A stretch of DNA of 64,000 bases from Oikopleura dioica (GCA_907165135.1 OU015568.1:1062501-1126500); one strand, 5' to 3'; shown: positions 1 through 10,468, counted from the first letter of the stretch. Translations and numbers: made by a program. The notes: generated from the letters alone by a model not told the origin.

Positions 1-3
1 TCT

Positions 4-222
4 TTATCTCCACTTTAGAGCCCCTTTATTCATCTGTTCGCACTTTAGCAATACAGTAAAAGCGTCACTGTAGTTTATATCAGAACCCTTTAGGCTCGAA
101 AGAGAGGCTAATCCGCCAAGACGAGCTGTGCCTATCTCCGAGCGAGAAATAAAAGCGGATAATGATATTAATGTATTCGCCAGAGCAACTTTTCTGGGCG
201 ATATAAGGCTGAACTGAAACTC
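4..222 (-). CDS. possible 3' exon of an unknown minus-strand gene
   Basis: An open frame ends at a TAA at 4-6 and stays open for about 70 codons upstream, with ordinary-looking composition (…SRSEIGTARLGGLASL…). It has no credible ATG, and the frame begins near possible acceptor AGs around 215-222. It could be the last exon of a gene lying largely outside the window, or a chance frame opposite the promoter of the plus-strand gene at 279. No domain is recognised. Confidence is low. Confidence 0.2.
   Translation of the reverse strand, partial: EFQFSLISPRKVALANTLISLSAFISRSEIGTARLGGLASLSSLKGSDINYSDAFTVLLKCEQMNKGALKWR
202..207 (+). promoter_or_regulatory. TATA-like box
   Basis: TATAAG lies 72 bp upstream of the ATG at 279, a plausible distance for a short 5' UTR. 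No other core-promoter element is clear. Confidence 0.35.
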
Positions 223-278
223 AAAATATACAAATTCAACTGTTGAAACAGTCAAATAAAAACACAATCATTTTAAAT

Positions 279-836
279 ATGAAGCTTTTTGCTTTCTCAC
301 TTGCTGTTATTGGCGCCAACGCTAGCTTCAATCCCTTTGGACAAGGTAATCTTGATTGATTCGGAAAAAAAATTTTAGATGAAAAAATATTTGACCTTTT
401 GAGTGACCATTTAAAATCCTTTCAAATTTATCTTTTCCGTAACAAAGCTTCATTTTCACCCCAATTTCAAGCTCATTCTCATCAAGTCAGAAGTGTTAGT
501 GATTCTGAACCGGATTTTGACGATTTTATGCTTTCAATGAATGCAATGATCAATGATTTATCAAAGGGTAAAAATTTCTTTCTTCAAAGCAATACTTTAA
601 TTGCTCTGATTTGCCTACAATCAAAAAAAGTTTGGAATCCAGACTGAAATAGGAATGATTATTTGCTCTTTTTTCTTTTTGCTGCCCATTTTTTAATAGA
701 AAGTAACTTAGGTGGCCGAGTCCCAAGCTGGTTGGAGGACAACGGCACTGGAGTCTACAAACGATCGTCCGGCCGACCTGCGGGAACTGGATTTGACGAG
801 GATGCTATTAAAGCTGCGTTCTTCCGAAATCTTTAA
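279..836 (+). CDS. small secreted protein of unknown function (130 aa)
   Basis: Three exons (279-345, 379-567, 700-836) join in frame through GT-AG introns of 33 and 132 bp; the spliced length is divisible by three. The product starts with a signal peptide (MKLFAFSLAVIGANA) followed by a Phe/Ser-rich middle, an acidic patch (SDSEPDFDDF) and a basic C-terminal part (YKRSSGRPAG). There are no cysteines and no recognised domain. AATAAA follows at 860-865. The gene is convergent with the desaturase gene at 882-2615, and the poly(A) signals of the two cross over each other. The product is probably exported; its role is unknown. Confidence 0.7.
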
Positions 837-881
837 AAATCGTTGTTTATTCATGTTTCAATAAAGAGTCTTAGAAGCAGC

Positions 882-2615
882 TCATTTTTGTTTCTTCTTC
901 TGTTTTGTTGTGAATAGTACTTTGGTGAATTCAAACCAGTCGTAGAAACAGTTGGATTGTTTGTAGTTGATGTTGAATTCTGCTAGTGTTATGCGGTAGG
1001 CAGGGATGAAATGTTGGAGAATCGAGCCATCAACTAATGAATCATGATTTTCTCCATCAGATTCTCGCAGATTACCTGTAGGAAAAAGATGATGCAATGT
1101 ATGATCTCCAAAAGCGCTTACAGCTATCGAATGAGAAGTATTATCCGAGGATGTCAACCACCTATCCACAATCGTGTCTACTTGCAACAGGCCCCAATCC
1201 GTGTCTTTTCGGCCTTGATGACCTTCGTAGAAATTCGAGGAGTGGTGGTGGATGCCAGGAAGTGATAGGAAGGCGAAAGTAAAACTGAGTTTTTTGAATA
1301 ATTTTTTGCGTTTTCGTACCTTAGAGTACCGTGAAAGACGAAAAAGAACCAAAGATAGCTCTCCTTATTGACCAGATAAAAACCGTAGAGCTCGAGAAAC
1401 GGAATCAAATCAACGAGCTCAAACTCATCTTCAGTAAACAATAAATTACTGATCCATCGTTTCAAAAAATCGATGAAAGTAACGGCTGTCAATAAGATCG
1501 GCTTTTGGCGGATTTTAAGGATTCAATTTCTTTTATATTTTTAAGACCTTAAAACCGTTCCAAGATGAATAGCGAGAAGATGTTGTAAAATAGACTCGTC
1601 GGTTTCGGCATCAGGTAGGCAAATGGCTCAAATTGGGTCACTTCTAGGTCAAGGCATGTGTTTGGGAAGGTATGATGAGACATGGCGTGCGATTGTCGCC
1701 ACCGTGTCGAAGACATCAGCGAGATGTCAAAAAAGCGCATGTGGAGGTTGTCTGATTGATGGAAGAAGTTGTGAGCGACGTTGACGGTCTTTTTTGGGGC
1801 TTTTTTGGAGAGAAAGAAAGAGAATATTTTCTCTTGTGATTTTCTCTGAGGGAAATCCTATCTTTAACCATATCGCTTATCCGTAAAAAGAAGCCCTTCA
1901 CAATGCGCCAAAAACACCCGCCACAACTATCCACCAAACTTGCCCCGTCTCCAAGCCAAGCGCGAGAAACAAAACCATGCAACTAAACCACGCATAAAGT
2001 GTCAAGTGAGTGGAGCTGACAGCCGATGCCCTTTTCGATTCTCTTCGATAAATTGGGAGAACCCGCGCACGCAGGCGGTTGTAAAAGCCATCCGCGGAGA
2101 ATGTCTGAAGATAATTTCAAATGAAAAATTCACATAATTTTGGAAAAAAACTATCAGCTAGTTCAGTTCAAATTATCTCTGATGAAACGTACATATTTTG
2201 AGTTTCTCGCAATCGTGGCATTCTTTACAAAGTATTTTTCTTTTCGGAGTTCTCAATTTTTCATTTTCAAAAACCGGAAAAATCTCGAAAATAATTTAAG
2301 AACTCGATTAAAATCAGATTTGCTTTTTCTATCTCAATATGATGGCTTTCAAAGAGCTCGGTGATATCTGTCCCTTGATTCTTCTCAATCCATATTTTTC
2401 CTCCAGGATGCTTATCGACAAACTCCGTCAGATCTTGAAAAATCTCCTTCCATTCAGAAAAATTTTCTTTTACCATAAAACTTGTCGTGAACTCGCCAAA
2501 GTTTCGCTGGAACTTTGTCGATTTCTCTCCGATTTTCAAACCACTCATTCAAAATGTCGATTCTTTGCAAATCCCGAACCGGGTATTTTTCAAATTTTGA
2601 TGTCTCTTTCATCAT
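882..2615 (-). CDS. cytochrome b5-related fatty-acid desaturase-like protein
   Basis: Membrane enzyme of the Cyt-b5-r family: an N-terminal cytochrome b5 heme domain fused to a fatty-acid desaturase domain. Exon 1 (2474-2615) begins [15 protein letters not shown] and splices through a 40-bp intron to the heme motif HPGG ([15 protein letters not shown]). Further exons carry the histidine boxes [29 protein letters not shown] and [11 protein letters not shown], which order and spacing match to family members from memory. Clean introns are 1034-1075 (42 bp) and 1285-1319 (35 bp). Two junctions, after the hydrophobic segment near 1900 and near 1550, do not resolve as simple GT-AG, and one near 2300 would be only about 23 bp; these may be non-canonical introns. 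The start is the first ATG of two in tandem. The product is expected in ER membranes; the substrate is unknown. Confidence 0.8.
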
Positions 2616-2794
2616 GAAAAATTTAACTGGGAAATTTCATTTACAGATTTTGTTTGGCAGAGATACGCCTCTATTTGCATAATGCGTAGTTCTATTTATC
2701 AAAGTAGAGATTTTTTATTGCTGCATAGTTTTGAAACGGAAAGATACAAGTACATGTCAATTGTTGGAAAAATTTCAGGATAATAGATTTCACA

Positions 2795-3504
2795 TTAGGC
2801 GACGAGCATTTCGTAGTGCCCTCGATCTTTGATAGACTTTTCTCGATTCTCGTGGTAAGTTCCCATTTCCGCGATGGACATATTCGGCATGCAAGTCGTG
2901 AAAAAACAAATTTGGCAGTACGAGTGCTTGGGAACTGCATCGGTGATTTCATAAACTGCGCGAACTCGGCACTAGAATCGGCGTGAATAATGAGCAATGG
3001 AGATTGACTCACCATGTAAACGTAATAAACGACGACGAAAAAGAAGAAAGGGATGAAATACAAGTAAATCTTGTATTGAATGAAGAATTCAAGAGCTTCT
3101 GATGCATATCGGTTGTAGTAATGGAATGGTAGCTCGTAAAAGGTCGCATTATTTGTCAAAGAGTCGTGAACGATCAAGTCTTCGAATTCGAAGGGTTCGA
3201 AGAATACGTCAAAGTGGACCAGAACTAGAAAAGGGTGAGTCGTCGAAATGTCAATTTCGGTTTATTATCGAGAAAACAAGCACCACTCCACTTTTACTGA
3301 TCGTTAAAACTTACGAATAAATGTCACAATCAGCCCAATAGAGAACATAAACATCATCATCCAGAGCAAAATCGCAATGCACGGAAATTTCATTCCAATC
3401 TTTTTCGAAACGCTAAAAAGCGCACACGGCTGGCACCAAAAGGCGAAGCAACACCAATTGCAGCATGTGGTTGAGCAGCATTTCTGACTCTCTGAACTGT
3501 CCAT
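2795..3504 (-). CDS. Cys-rich two-pass membrane protein (192 aa)
   Basis: Three exons (3315-3504, 3013-3224, 2795-2971) join with introns of 90 and 41 bp; the sum is 193 codons including stop. The N-terminus is cysteine-packed (CCSTTCCNWCCFAFWCQPC), a likely palmitoylated or metal-binding segment, followed by a hydrophobic helix (IAILLWMMMFMFSIGLIV). A loop then leads to a second long hydrophobic helix (YLYFIPFFFFVVVYYVY) and a C-terminal region with CQICFFTTC. The Cys cluster loosely recalls PLAC8-type proteins, but I cannot claim membership. The ATG at 3504 is the only in-frame ATG. Confidence 0.65.
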
Positions 3505-3960
3505 AACTTGCTGTCTCTTTTTTGATTGATAAATTTTACAACGGCTGTAAAGAAAGAATGCGCGAATTCCGCGCGCAAAAGTTAGTGGAATTTCACGCAC
3601 CACTGAATTGCCGCCGGCTATGTTAGACAGTGAAACCTGGTGGTGATAAGGGCAGACTAAAATAATGAAATCATTATTGGTAACGATGACGAAGCTTGGT
3701 ATATTTCTAGTGAGTTTGGGTGACAGTGATTAGCACCACTAAAAATTCGTAAATCTCTGCGCAAGCTTCATAATCTGAGCCGACTTACACGGTCATCCTT
3801 CGGTAATCGTCGGCTTTTCTTTTATCGTTACCAAGCTGATTCCTTGCCTTCGTCACATGAACTTTCCGAATATTATATTTTACGCACGTATTACGTTCTA
3901 CGTAAAAAGCGCCACTTACGTACTACAGATTGAATCAGTCAGTCAGTCATTTTCTGGGTA

Positions 3961-3966
3961 TATAAA
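3961..3966 (+). promoter_or_regulatory. TATA box of the EGF gene
   Basis: GGGTATATAAAG lies about 135 bp upstream of the ATG at 4097 on the same strand. The 450 bp before it hold no gene that I can see. Confidence 0.45.
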
Positions 3967-4096
3967 GCTGCCTGTTGATTGTTGGTCATTAGTGTCAATA
4001 ACAAAAAAGCGAAGAAAATAATAATAAAGCATCTCAAGAAGAGCATTCTTTTTCAATTCATTAAATAAACTCTCAAAAACAATATAATTTTTAAAA

Positions 4097-4532
4097 ATGA
4101 ACATTTTCACTTCATTAAATCTCTTGATTTCAATTTCCGCCATCGCTCTACCAGCCTCTTCTCATCTGCGTAACAGCAGAAAATGTCAATGGTATCATCA
4201 ACGAGTCTCGTTTTCTCCTCGGGATCTCACTATCGTTCTTCAATTAAAAGGAAAACATATTCCTCTTCAACATGAATTCGTAAGTAAAAAAAGCGAACGA
4301 GAAAATATTCGAAAAAAATCTTCAATTTCCTATTAAGTGCGATCTTATTCATTCGGACTTTTCATGTTTACGAAAAGAGTTTCGTCATGAAGTTGTTAGA
4401 GCATGTTCCTTTCTTCGAAAAAATGGATGTGTTGGAGATAATACGCGTCGACTTCGTAGCAACGGTCGGAGTTTCAAGTGCGTATGCGACAAAGGCTACA
4501 GAGGAGACAAATGCGAAAAAATTAATGACTAG
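4097..4532 (+). CDS. secreted EGF-like protein (125 aa)
   Basis: Two exons (4097-4279, 4338-4532) are separated by a 58-bp GT-AG intron; the total is 126 codons including stop. A signal peptide (MNIFTSLNLLISISAIALP) is followed by a basic stretch. Exon 2 carries a C-terminal EGF-like fold: a Cys-bounded N-part ending in KNGCVG, then FKCVCDKGYRGDKCE, the classic C-x-C…G-Y-x-G-x-x-C end. A single EGF near the C-terminus of a small secreted protein resembles soluble EGF ligands, so a growth-factor role is possible but inferred. AATAAA lies at 4668-4673. Confidence 0.75.
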
Positions 4533-4768
4533 TTCATCTCCAAAATATAATTTCTAAATAACTGCTTCATAGTTTTTACTGAAAATTCGCCTGCTCGATA
4601 AAATCTCCCTCTTTTACATCTTCTACATTTTTTCAAGAAAAGACTGTTTTTTTGTCATTTTTCCGTAAATAAAGTCAATTTCCACAGGTCTCAACATTGC
4701 ACCATCCAAGAATCTCCAAACATGCACTTGGCCCAAGCAATTCACCGTTGACTGTTTCTAATGATTTT

Positions 4769-5071
4769 TCACTTCGGCGAGGATTTTTTGCCCTCCTTTT
4801 ATATTCCTTACTTATAAACTTTGTAGGTGATAAAACTTACTTTGGTTCCCCCTCTCACAAATTGACAGGCAATACCGTACGCAATTTCGCAGAAAAGACG
4901 GCATTCATTGAACTCAACTCGGCAAATTCCAATGCATTCTGTCTGCAATTCTTGATCCCTTAACAATAAAAGTGACTGTCCTCTTCTTAAATTTTCTTAC
5001 GGGCATTCTGCTTCTTGCCTCTTGTATCCGTTCGAAAATTGAAGGAATAGATAAATTATATTTAATGTCAT
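4769..5071 (-). CDS. small secreted Cys-rich peptide
   Basis: Exon 1 (5001-5071) begins with a signal-like segment MTLNIIYLFLQFSNG. A 42-bp intron joins exon 2 (4841-4958), which carries six cysteines in the order C-x8-C-x3-C-x6-C-x3-C-x6-C, a twin Cx3C arrangement suggesting a disulfide-linked helical hairpin. After codon 63 there is a good donor (GTAAGT). The nearest acceptor gives an immediate TGA at 4769-4771; a more distant acceptor would add a longer tail, so the C-terminus is uncertain. No family is recognised. Confidence 0.5.
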
Positions 5072-5212
5072 TTTTTGAGTGAAAACGACTCAAAAGTCAT
5101 CAAAGCAAATCTGATAGTCCAAATCAATTTAATAAATATGAAAATCATAAATTTTTCGTACACAAAATAAAAAATTCGACCTTCTGATATTTATTTGATT
5201 CGTTATTTATTT

Positions 5213-5253
5213 GGGGTACGCGTTTCGGCGACAATTGAGCCTTCATCAGCCCC
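5213..5253 (-). ncRNA. hammerhead-ribozyme-like motif, left arm
   Basis: Read on the minus strand: GGGG (5253-5250), CTGATGA (5249-5243), a stem II of GGC…GCC, GAAA, the self-complementary ACGCGT (5223-5218), A, then CCCC (5216-5213) pairing with the first GGGG as stem I. This supplies every element of a type I hammerhead with a minimal stem III, which in known small examples works as a dimer. One extra A follows CTGATGA. An extra A at this place is known from the chrysanthemum chlorotic mottle viroid hammerhead. Activity is not shown. Confidence 0.5.
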
Positions 5254-5711
5254 TAGTACAGATATAAATTTCACAGCTCAGAAAAATGAAAGAATACTCT
5301 CACTTAGAGTTGGACAATTTCGAATGAGATTGAAAGTTGAAAACAAAAGATGAAAACTCGCTTTCGCGGCAGATGTAATGGAGCGCCAGAGAAAGCGAGT
5401 TTCAAATTTCTGCTTCAAACACAAACTCGTTTCTGTTATCTCGAATCAACCGTACTACAAAGACCGTACTCTATGTGAAGCGTTTTCAATCAAATTAAAA
5501 GATCGAAGCTTAATTAAGCAGATCAAGTTCGCTGAAGTTAAATTTCTGTAATGGAGCATTTGAAACTCGCTTTCTCTGGCGCTCCATTACATCTGCCGCG
5601 AAAGCGAGTTTTCATCTTTTGTTTTCAACTTTCAATCTCATTCGAAATTGTCCAACTCTAGGTGAGAGTATTCTTTCATTTTTCTGAGCTGTGAAATTAA
5701 TATCTGTACTA

Positions 5712-5752
5712 GGGGCTGATGAAGGCACAATAGTCGCCGAAACGCGTACCCC
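5712..5752 (+). ncRNA. hammerhead-ribozyme-like motif, right arm
   Basis: GGGG (5712-5715), CTGATGA (5716-5722), extra A, GGC (5724-5726), loop, GCC (5736-5738), GAAA (5739-5742), palindromic ACGCGT (5742-5747), A5748 as the predicted cleavage-site base, and CCCC (5749-5752) closing stem I. It points outward, opposite to the left copy. Substitutions between the two copies fall in the stem II loop while the core is identical, as expected for a constrained RNA. Confidence 0.5.
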
Positions 5753-6340
5753 AAAAAAATTTCGAATCAAATAATTATGAGAGGTCAACACTGACAATCT
5801 TCTGATATTTGTCTTGCTTATCACTGAGAAAAATCCAACAAATAAAAAATGATGAAAAGTAATTCGATAAGCCCATAAATGCCTTGATGAAATCGTAATT
5901 ATATCCGCTCGTCGATATTTTATAACCCGGCTTTGACAATAAAAAGACATTTGTTTTCCAAACGAAATTAATAAAAAAATATGGGTTCTGCTGCGAAATA
6001 AAACGACTCGCTATTATAGTTTTCATTTATAATTTGAAGTTATCAAATTTAATATTATGTTCGTGTTCAAATGTGACCCGGAAACTCTGTTTATAACCCT
6101 AATTTGTCAACCACAAAATAATTATCACTATCATTTGTCCACAATGATCATAATGACCAAATATGTCAAAATAAATTTGTCATAAAACTTTTCATTCGTC
6201 TGGCTACCATCGTTAACAAATCGCTAAATTAAATAAATAAAAATAAAGATGTCGCGGTCGAGTTCGATTGCATGCCCTTTTCCCTAGTAAAGAAGAACAT
6301 GATTATGATAAGAGAGTTCCAGATTTGTAAAAACAATAAT
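5753..6340. other. intergenic, AT-rich
   Basis: No supported gene. The stretch ends in a polypyrimidine-AG (TTTTTTCAG, ending at 6349) directly before the ATG of the next gene, which looks like a trans-splice acceptor. Confidence 0.4.
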
Positions 6341-6349
6341 TTTTTCAGA

Positions 6350-8407
6350 ATGAGGATTTTGGCATCGCTTGCCGCTCCGTTGGTTAGCGGCTCCCATTTT
6401 CGGGGAGGATCTTACCAGTACCGATATGATGCGGCGACAAATTCAATGACCGTTATAAGGTCGATGATTTGGAAAAGATATTCCGATAGCTACTCCGGCG
6501 GTTGCAGCGACCATCATGTTCAAAATGAAATCCCCAGCAAGTGAGAGTTCCCCTTTTTGAATATTTTTAATTGATATTCTCAAGCTCGGCGATAGACGAG
6601 AACATCTATTCACTTTCATCCGGGATTAAACTTCTTGGCCCGGGAAATTCTGGGACTTCGGGAAATTATATCGTGAATGAGATCGAAGACTCTTCTTTCA
6701 TACCATCAGGAGAGCATTACTGCGCCGGGTCTATAGAAGAGCAATTGGCCGGAAGCGTAAATGAGCCATTTTATCAGGTACAAATGGTTATTTTTACTAA
6801 AGTTTTATTTGATCCAAGGATGCAAGTAGCTGCTGCACCGTAACACTATACGACGATAATGGATCAAGTTGGAGCGGTAGTTTTCGGCTTCAAGCGACGG
6901 TATTCTTCCTTAATTTTATCATCCATCATCTATTTACCTCAGGTCTACGATATCACGAACAACTCCCCAGCTTTCAGGGCTCCAAGTCAGTTTACCGTAA
7001 TGACAGGCTGTGAGAACCAAGTGATTGAACTCAATCCAGTCGATTCCGACGGAGATACAGTCAGATGTAGATGGGCAACGTCTGCAGAAGCTGCTGACTG
7101 GCCTCCACCAGCTGATAAATCCTTCAATTCTTTCGAGTAAGAAATATGTGACATTCTTTCTTCTAAAGAGTAATAAGATTGGACGAGGAAAAATGTACAA
7201 TCACTTATCGGCCAGAATTTGACAACTACGAGCAAGGAATTCGGCCTATTGCTATTCAATTCGAAGATTTCGACGCGAATAACCAAATAAGGTTTTGTCT
7301 TATTTAACTCTTGGCCTAAAATATTTTTGAGATCATCTATGCCGGCACAGTTCATGATCAAAGTCTTTACTCCCACTCTCCCATCTGGTCGAAACCGCAG
7401 AACCGTGGACCTAACTCAGTACCCTCATTGCGAAGGATCTCCAACTTTCGACTCTCGATCTCCAGCAAACGGCGATCAGCTCAAAGTTCACCCAACAAAC
7501 GGAATCAATGTCAAGTTCTACGCCTCGTACATGCTCGGCACTTCTGGACCCTTCTACGATCTCGATCGATTCTCCGTCACGGGTCCTTCTGGCATGACCT
7601 GCAGTTCAGTTGACAAAGCTGAAGGATCGACAGAGTGTGACTGGACTCCAACTGCGTCTCAGATTCTGATCGGACTGCATGATGTCTGCGCGATGGCTTT
7701 CGATCCTATTCAGCGACCAAGCCCTCGGGTATGCATCAAACTCGACACAAATGCTGGCCCTGGAGATAGAAATTACTGGCTTGAAAGTCTCGCACCAGGA
7801 TTCGCTGGCGCCTTTTTGAACAATTATGGATGCCAGGTAAAAATCGAGATCCCTCTTCTCATTTCAAAGTTCATTCTAGGGGCGAGGTCTTTTTGAGCCT
7901 TTTTCTATCAACAAAGGAAAGCCCGTTGATGAAGTCGATATCTACCTAAACCAATGGAAAAAGTGCGCTCGCTGCTCTATCGATGTCTACAACAATACCG
8001 TCCCCGTTGATGAAGCTTGGATCTACCCTGTTCCCGAGAATAACGTCTGTGCCGACGATAATCTTTTCGAAAAGGCAATTTGCGAGTGTGACAAAGCTCT
8101 TGCTACAGCGCTCAGCGGACTTACGCCAGATCCGACTTACAGTAACTACGATTCTGTTATTCATTGCGGCGAAACTTTTACAGGAATTCGTTAGATAATT
8201 TTCGAATATTTCAATTCTCAAAATGATCTAGGAGGGAGGCATCCAGACCCAAAATGTTGCCAAAATGAACATGGCTACTTCCAGATGTATTCGATTCCGT
8301 CAGAGCATTGCTGTGAAAACAACAAACTTAAGCCGACCGGCACCTGCTCTTCTGATAATGGGTTCAGCTATCTCAACACGATCAAAACGTATCATCCAGA
8401 GCTCTAA
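6350..8407 (+). CDS. large secreted protein with PLA2-like and Cys-rich C-terminal module
   Basis: About nine exons separated by 40-70 bp introns (for example 6541-6584). The ATG at 6350 directly follows TTTTTTCAG, consistent with spliced-leader addition. Order: signal peptide (MRILASLAAPLVSG), a domain opening SHFRGGSYQYRY of the tunicate/lancelet HFRGG type, a β-rich middle with TLYDDNGSSW and ITNNSPAFRAP (cadherin-like or vWF-like linker), then a PLA2-like segment (NNYGCQ…KGKPVDEVD…WKKCARC…ICECDKAL), and a final CC…CC tail. The catalytic His-Asp pair of true secreted PLA2 is not evident, so a binding or structural role is as likely as lipase activity. The protein at 41532-45908 shares the same C-terminal module. 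The junction near 8190 works as GT-AG or as GA-AG. Confidence 0.7.
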
Positions 8408-8494
8408 AAAACTATTTCAAAGCTTGTATACAGTATACTCCTGTCTCTTCTAAACTCTTCTATGTAATCATTAAAATAGAGAAACATCCTGTTT

Positions 8495-8766
8495 TTATTG
8501 ATTTCTATCAGTCAGCTTCCTCTTTGATGTAATCTCAGCCCTTTTCTTCTCAAGCCTTGTCCATAGATACTGAAGTACAGTAGCTCTTGCTGAGTCAGGA
8601 AGCCAAAACTTCCCGCCTAAATTTTTTGACAAAAAGTTTTTTCTCTGATCATACCTGGCGAACTATAAAGCTCCTCTAGAATCGCTCCCATATTAGTAAA
8701 GCCAGACATGTTTCCTGTTATAGAAGCGACAAGAGATATTAGATACAAAAGAAATCTAATTTTCAT
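8495..8766 (-). CDS. small secreted protein (77 aa)
   Basis: Two exons (8655-8766, 8495-8616) are joined by a 38-bp GT-AG intron; the total is 78 codons. A signal peptide (MKIRFLLYLISLVASITG) precedes a helical, basic mature part (WTRLEKKRAEITSKRK) without cysteines. TTTATT at 8494-8499 (AATAAA on the coding strand) overlaps the stop codon. It is convergent with the gene ending at 8407. Function unknown. Confidence 0.6.
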
Positions 8767-9030
8767 GATCTCTTATTCTGCATTTGTGAGCTTTTTTCTT
8801 CCCAACGATACAAGTCATAAAGACACAGATGCTCGTTATCAAATGTTAACCTTATAATCCTCAGAATCTGAATCTGTCAAAAAGGTGTGAAACCTTCCAG
8901 ACAAGAAAACATCGAGCTCATTGTTTTTACGATGCTCGAAACGGAAATTGCAAGACCAGAGCAGCTTAGCACTCGTTGCCCATCCCTCAGCGCTTGAATC
9001 CTGAAGCATGTCGAAATATTTGAAAAAAAA

Positions 9031-9841
9031 ATGCCGCGGCCAAAAGAGCTCGATTTTGCGAACGCACCTGCTACTTCCAAACCTGGATATCAGGTACCGC
9101 CTTATTTTTCGCCTCAAAATTGACGGTAGAATCAAAAGCCATGGTACATTCCAGCTTCGAATGCCGGATTCGGCGGGGATTTTTTCAAAAACTGCTCGAC
9201 TTGCGACGTTTCTTTGAGGTAGCATATATTTTAAGCGGCTTCTGAATGATTTCAGACCGGGGTTAATAAATGTCCGAGACAACAAAAAAGACGATCGCTA
9301 CAAAAAGCCCCAGCGCGAAGCTGTCATCGCAAAAATGCTAGACTCGATTGAAAAAGACACTGCTTTTCGCATCGATTACGTGGAAAAAGGCACTGAATTA
9401 CAGGTCATGTCAACTGTACGTCAATTCGTTTATGTATCGCGCTGCATGTGATAAATTCTCCTTTTAGCGGCCTCAACCAGAAATAAGGGATGAAGCCGAT
9501 TTGTCTGGTCCATTTGAGCTAGTCGTGCCGATTTCAGAAAGCGGCAATTTCGCGAAGTTTACCTGCAGAGGGGATAATACCAAGCTGACGTGTGGGGCTA
9601 TTGAAGCTCCTTACAAAGTAAAATAAATCTTGAAATCTTAGCTCAATTCTGTTTTCAGGAAAACGGTCGGTGGGCAATGACAAAACGATGGGTTCAATCA
9701 ATCGATCTTCCAAAAAACACTGTTGCCTCCACTATTTCTGTCACTGTAGAAAAGCAGAATAAGCGCTTCATCATCTCTGGTCAGACCCAGTTCGAGTCGC
9801 CTGCATTAAGTTCGCTTGATATTTCCATAAATTTGAAATAA
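9031..9841 (+). CDS. unknown protein, possibly HSP20/α-crystallin-like (211 aa)
   Basis: Five exons (9031-9093, 9139-9218, 9256-9415, 9468-9617, 9659-9841) join with introns of 37-52 bp; the sum is 212 codons. There is no signal peptide. The C-terminal half is β-rich: FELVVPISESGNFAKFTC, then a WAMTKRWVQSIDLPKNTV stretch and a final FIISGQ, which loosely resembles the RRF…LP…V…I…G pattern of small heat-shock proteins. The N-terminal part (NCSTCDVSLRPG) does not match that family. AATAAA overlaps the stop. Family assignment is weak; the exon model is good. Confidence 0.55.
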
Positions 9842-9901
9842 ACGATAATACTCATTCATTTTTTTTTTACTTTATAACAGAGCTTTATGATAAGGTTTTT
9901 T

Positions 9902-10119
9902 TTAACTCTCACTTTTTCGGGCAGTCAAGAATTTGTCCATCATCAAGTGTCGTAGCTGAGCCTCTCTTAGCCCTTGATAATCATAGTCTTCGATATTCTG
10001 GGCTCGATAATCTTAATTTAACGTAAGTAAAAACCTAATTAATGATAAGGTTTCAAATCGGACTCACCCATATTTGGAAAAGCAGCAGCAAATGCGAAGT
10101 AAAAGACAAATAGCTTCAT
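9902..10119 (-). CDS. very small secreted protein (53 aa)
   Basis: Two exons (10068-10119, 9902-10011) with a 56-bp intron give 54 codons. A signal peptide (MKLFVFYFAFAAAFP) is followed by an acidic/Tyr-rich segment (IEDYDYQGLREAQLRHLMM) and a basic end. No cysteines. The exon layout (signal exon, one short mature exon) matches the small genes at 34669-34908 and 35188-35444, but sequence similarity is not convincing. Confidence 0.55.
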
Positions 10120-10468
10120 TACTCAATTTTCAAAAATAAGGTTTCAGTAATGAGAGCTTGCTTAAATACTGTTCGCTTTGAATAAATGATTATGAATAAA
10201 GCCTATCAGAAGAGTATTACCGAGCACTGAATTTTAATTTGATGACAGATTGCATACTGATAGACTACACGGTTTTTTCTCATTACTGAAAAAGAGGAAT
10301 AAATTGCCCTCTCGTCGTCTTTTGGCGGATAAAATGTTGAGCATTAATTATTCTCGTTAAAAACTCGCTTGAACGTGAAAGAGAAATCGTGAAACTCACG
10401 TCGAAGAATCAGAAATTTCCTTTTGGAAAGTTTGGAAAAGTTCTTTTTATGATTGAACAATATATTTT
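10120..10468. other. intergenic
   Basis: About 350 bp upstream of the small secreted gene and downstream of the vWA gene. No coding frame or repeat that I can support. Confidence 0.3.

Larger units (their letters stand above)
5213..5752. mobile_element. inverted-repeat (foldback) element with hammerhead-like termini
   Basis: Two arms of about 195 bp (5213-5407 and 5558-5752) are near-identical inverted copies with only a handful of mismatches, separated by about 150 bp of non-repetitive DNA. Weaker homology extends outward to roughly 5190 and 5778. Each arm contains an inner hairpin (AAACTCGCTTTC … GAAAGCGAGTTT). The outer tips carry the GATGAAGG…CGAAACG motif described under the two ribozyme entries. 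No transposase or reverse transcriptase is encoded, and no target-site duplication is clear. It is probably a non-autonomous element, possibly related to Penelope-like or retrozyme families because of the ribozyme motif. Confidence 0.75.

Noticed and set aside
1716-1982. Minus-strand frame of 88 codons in the desaturase region
   Set aside because: Different register from the histidine-box exons; mostly intron and wrong-frame sequence.
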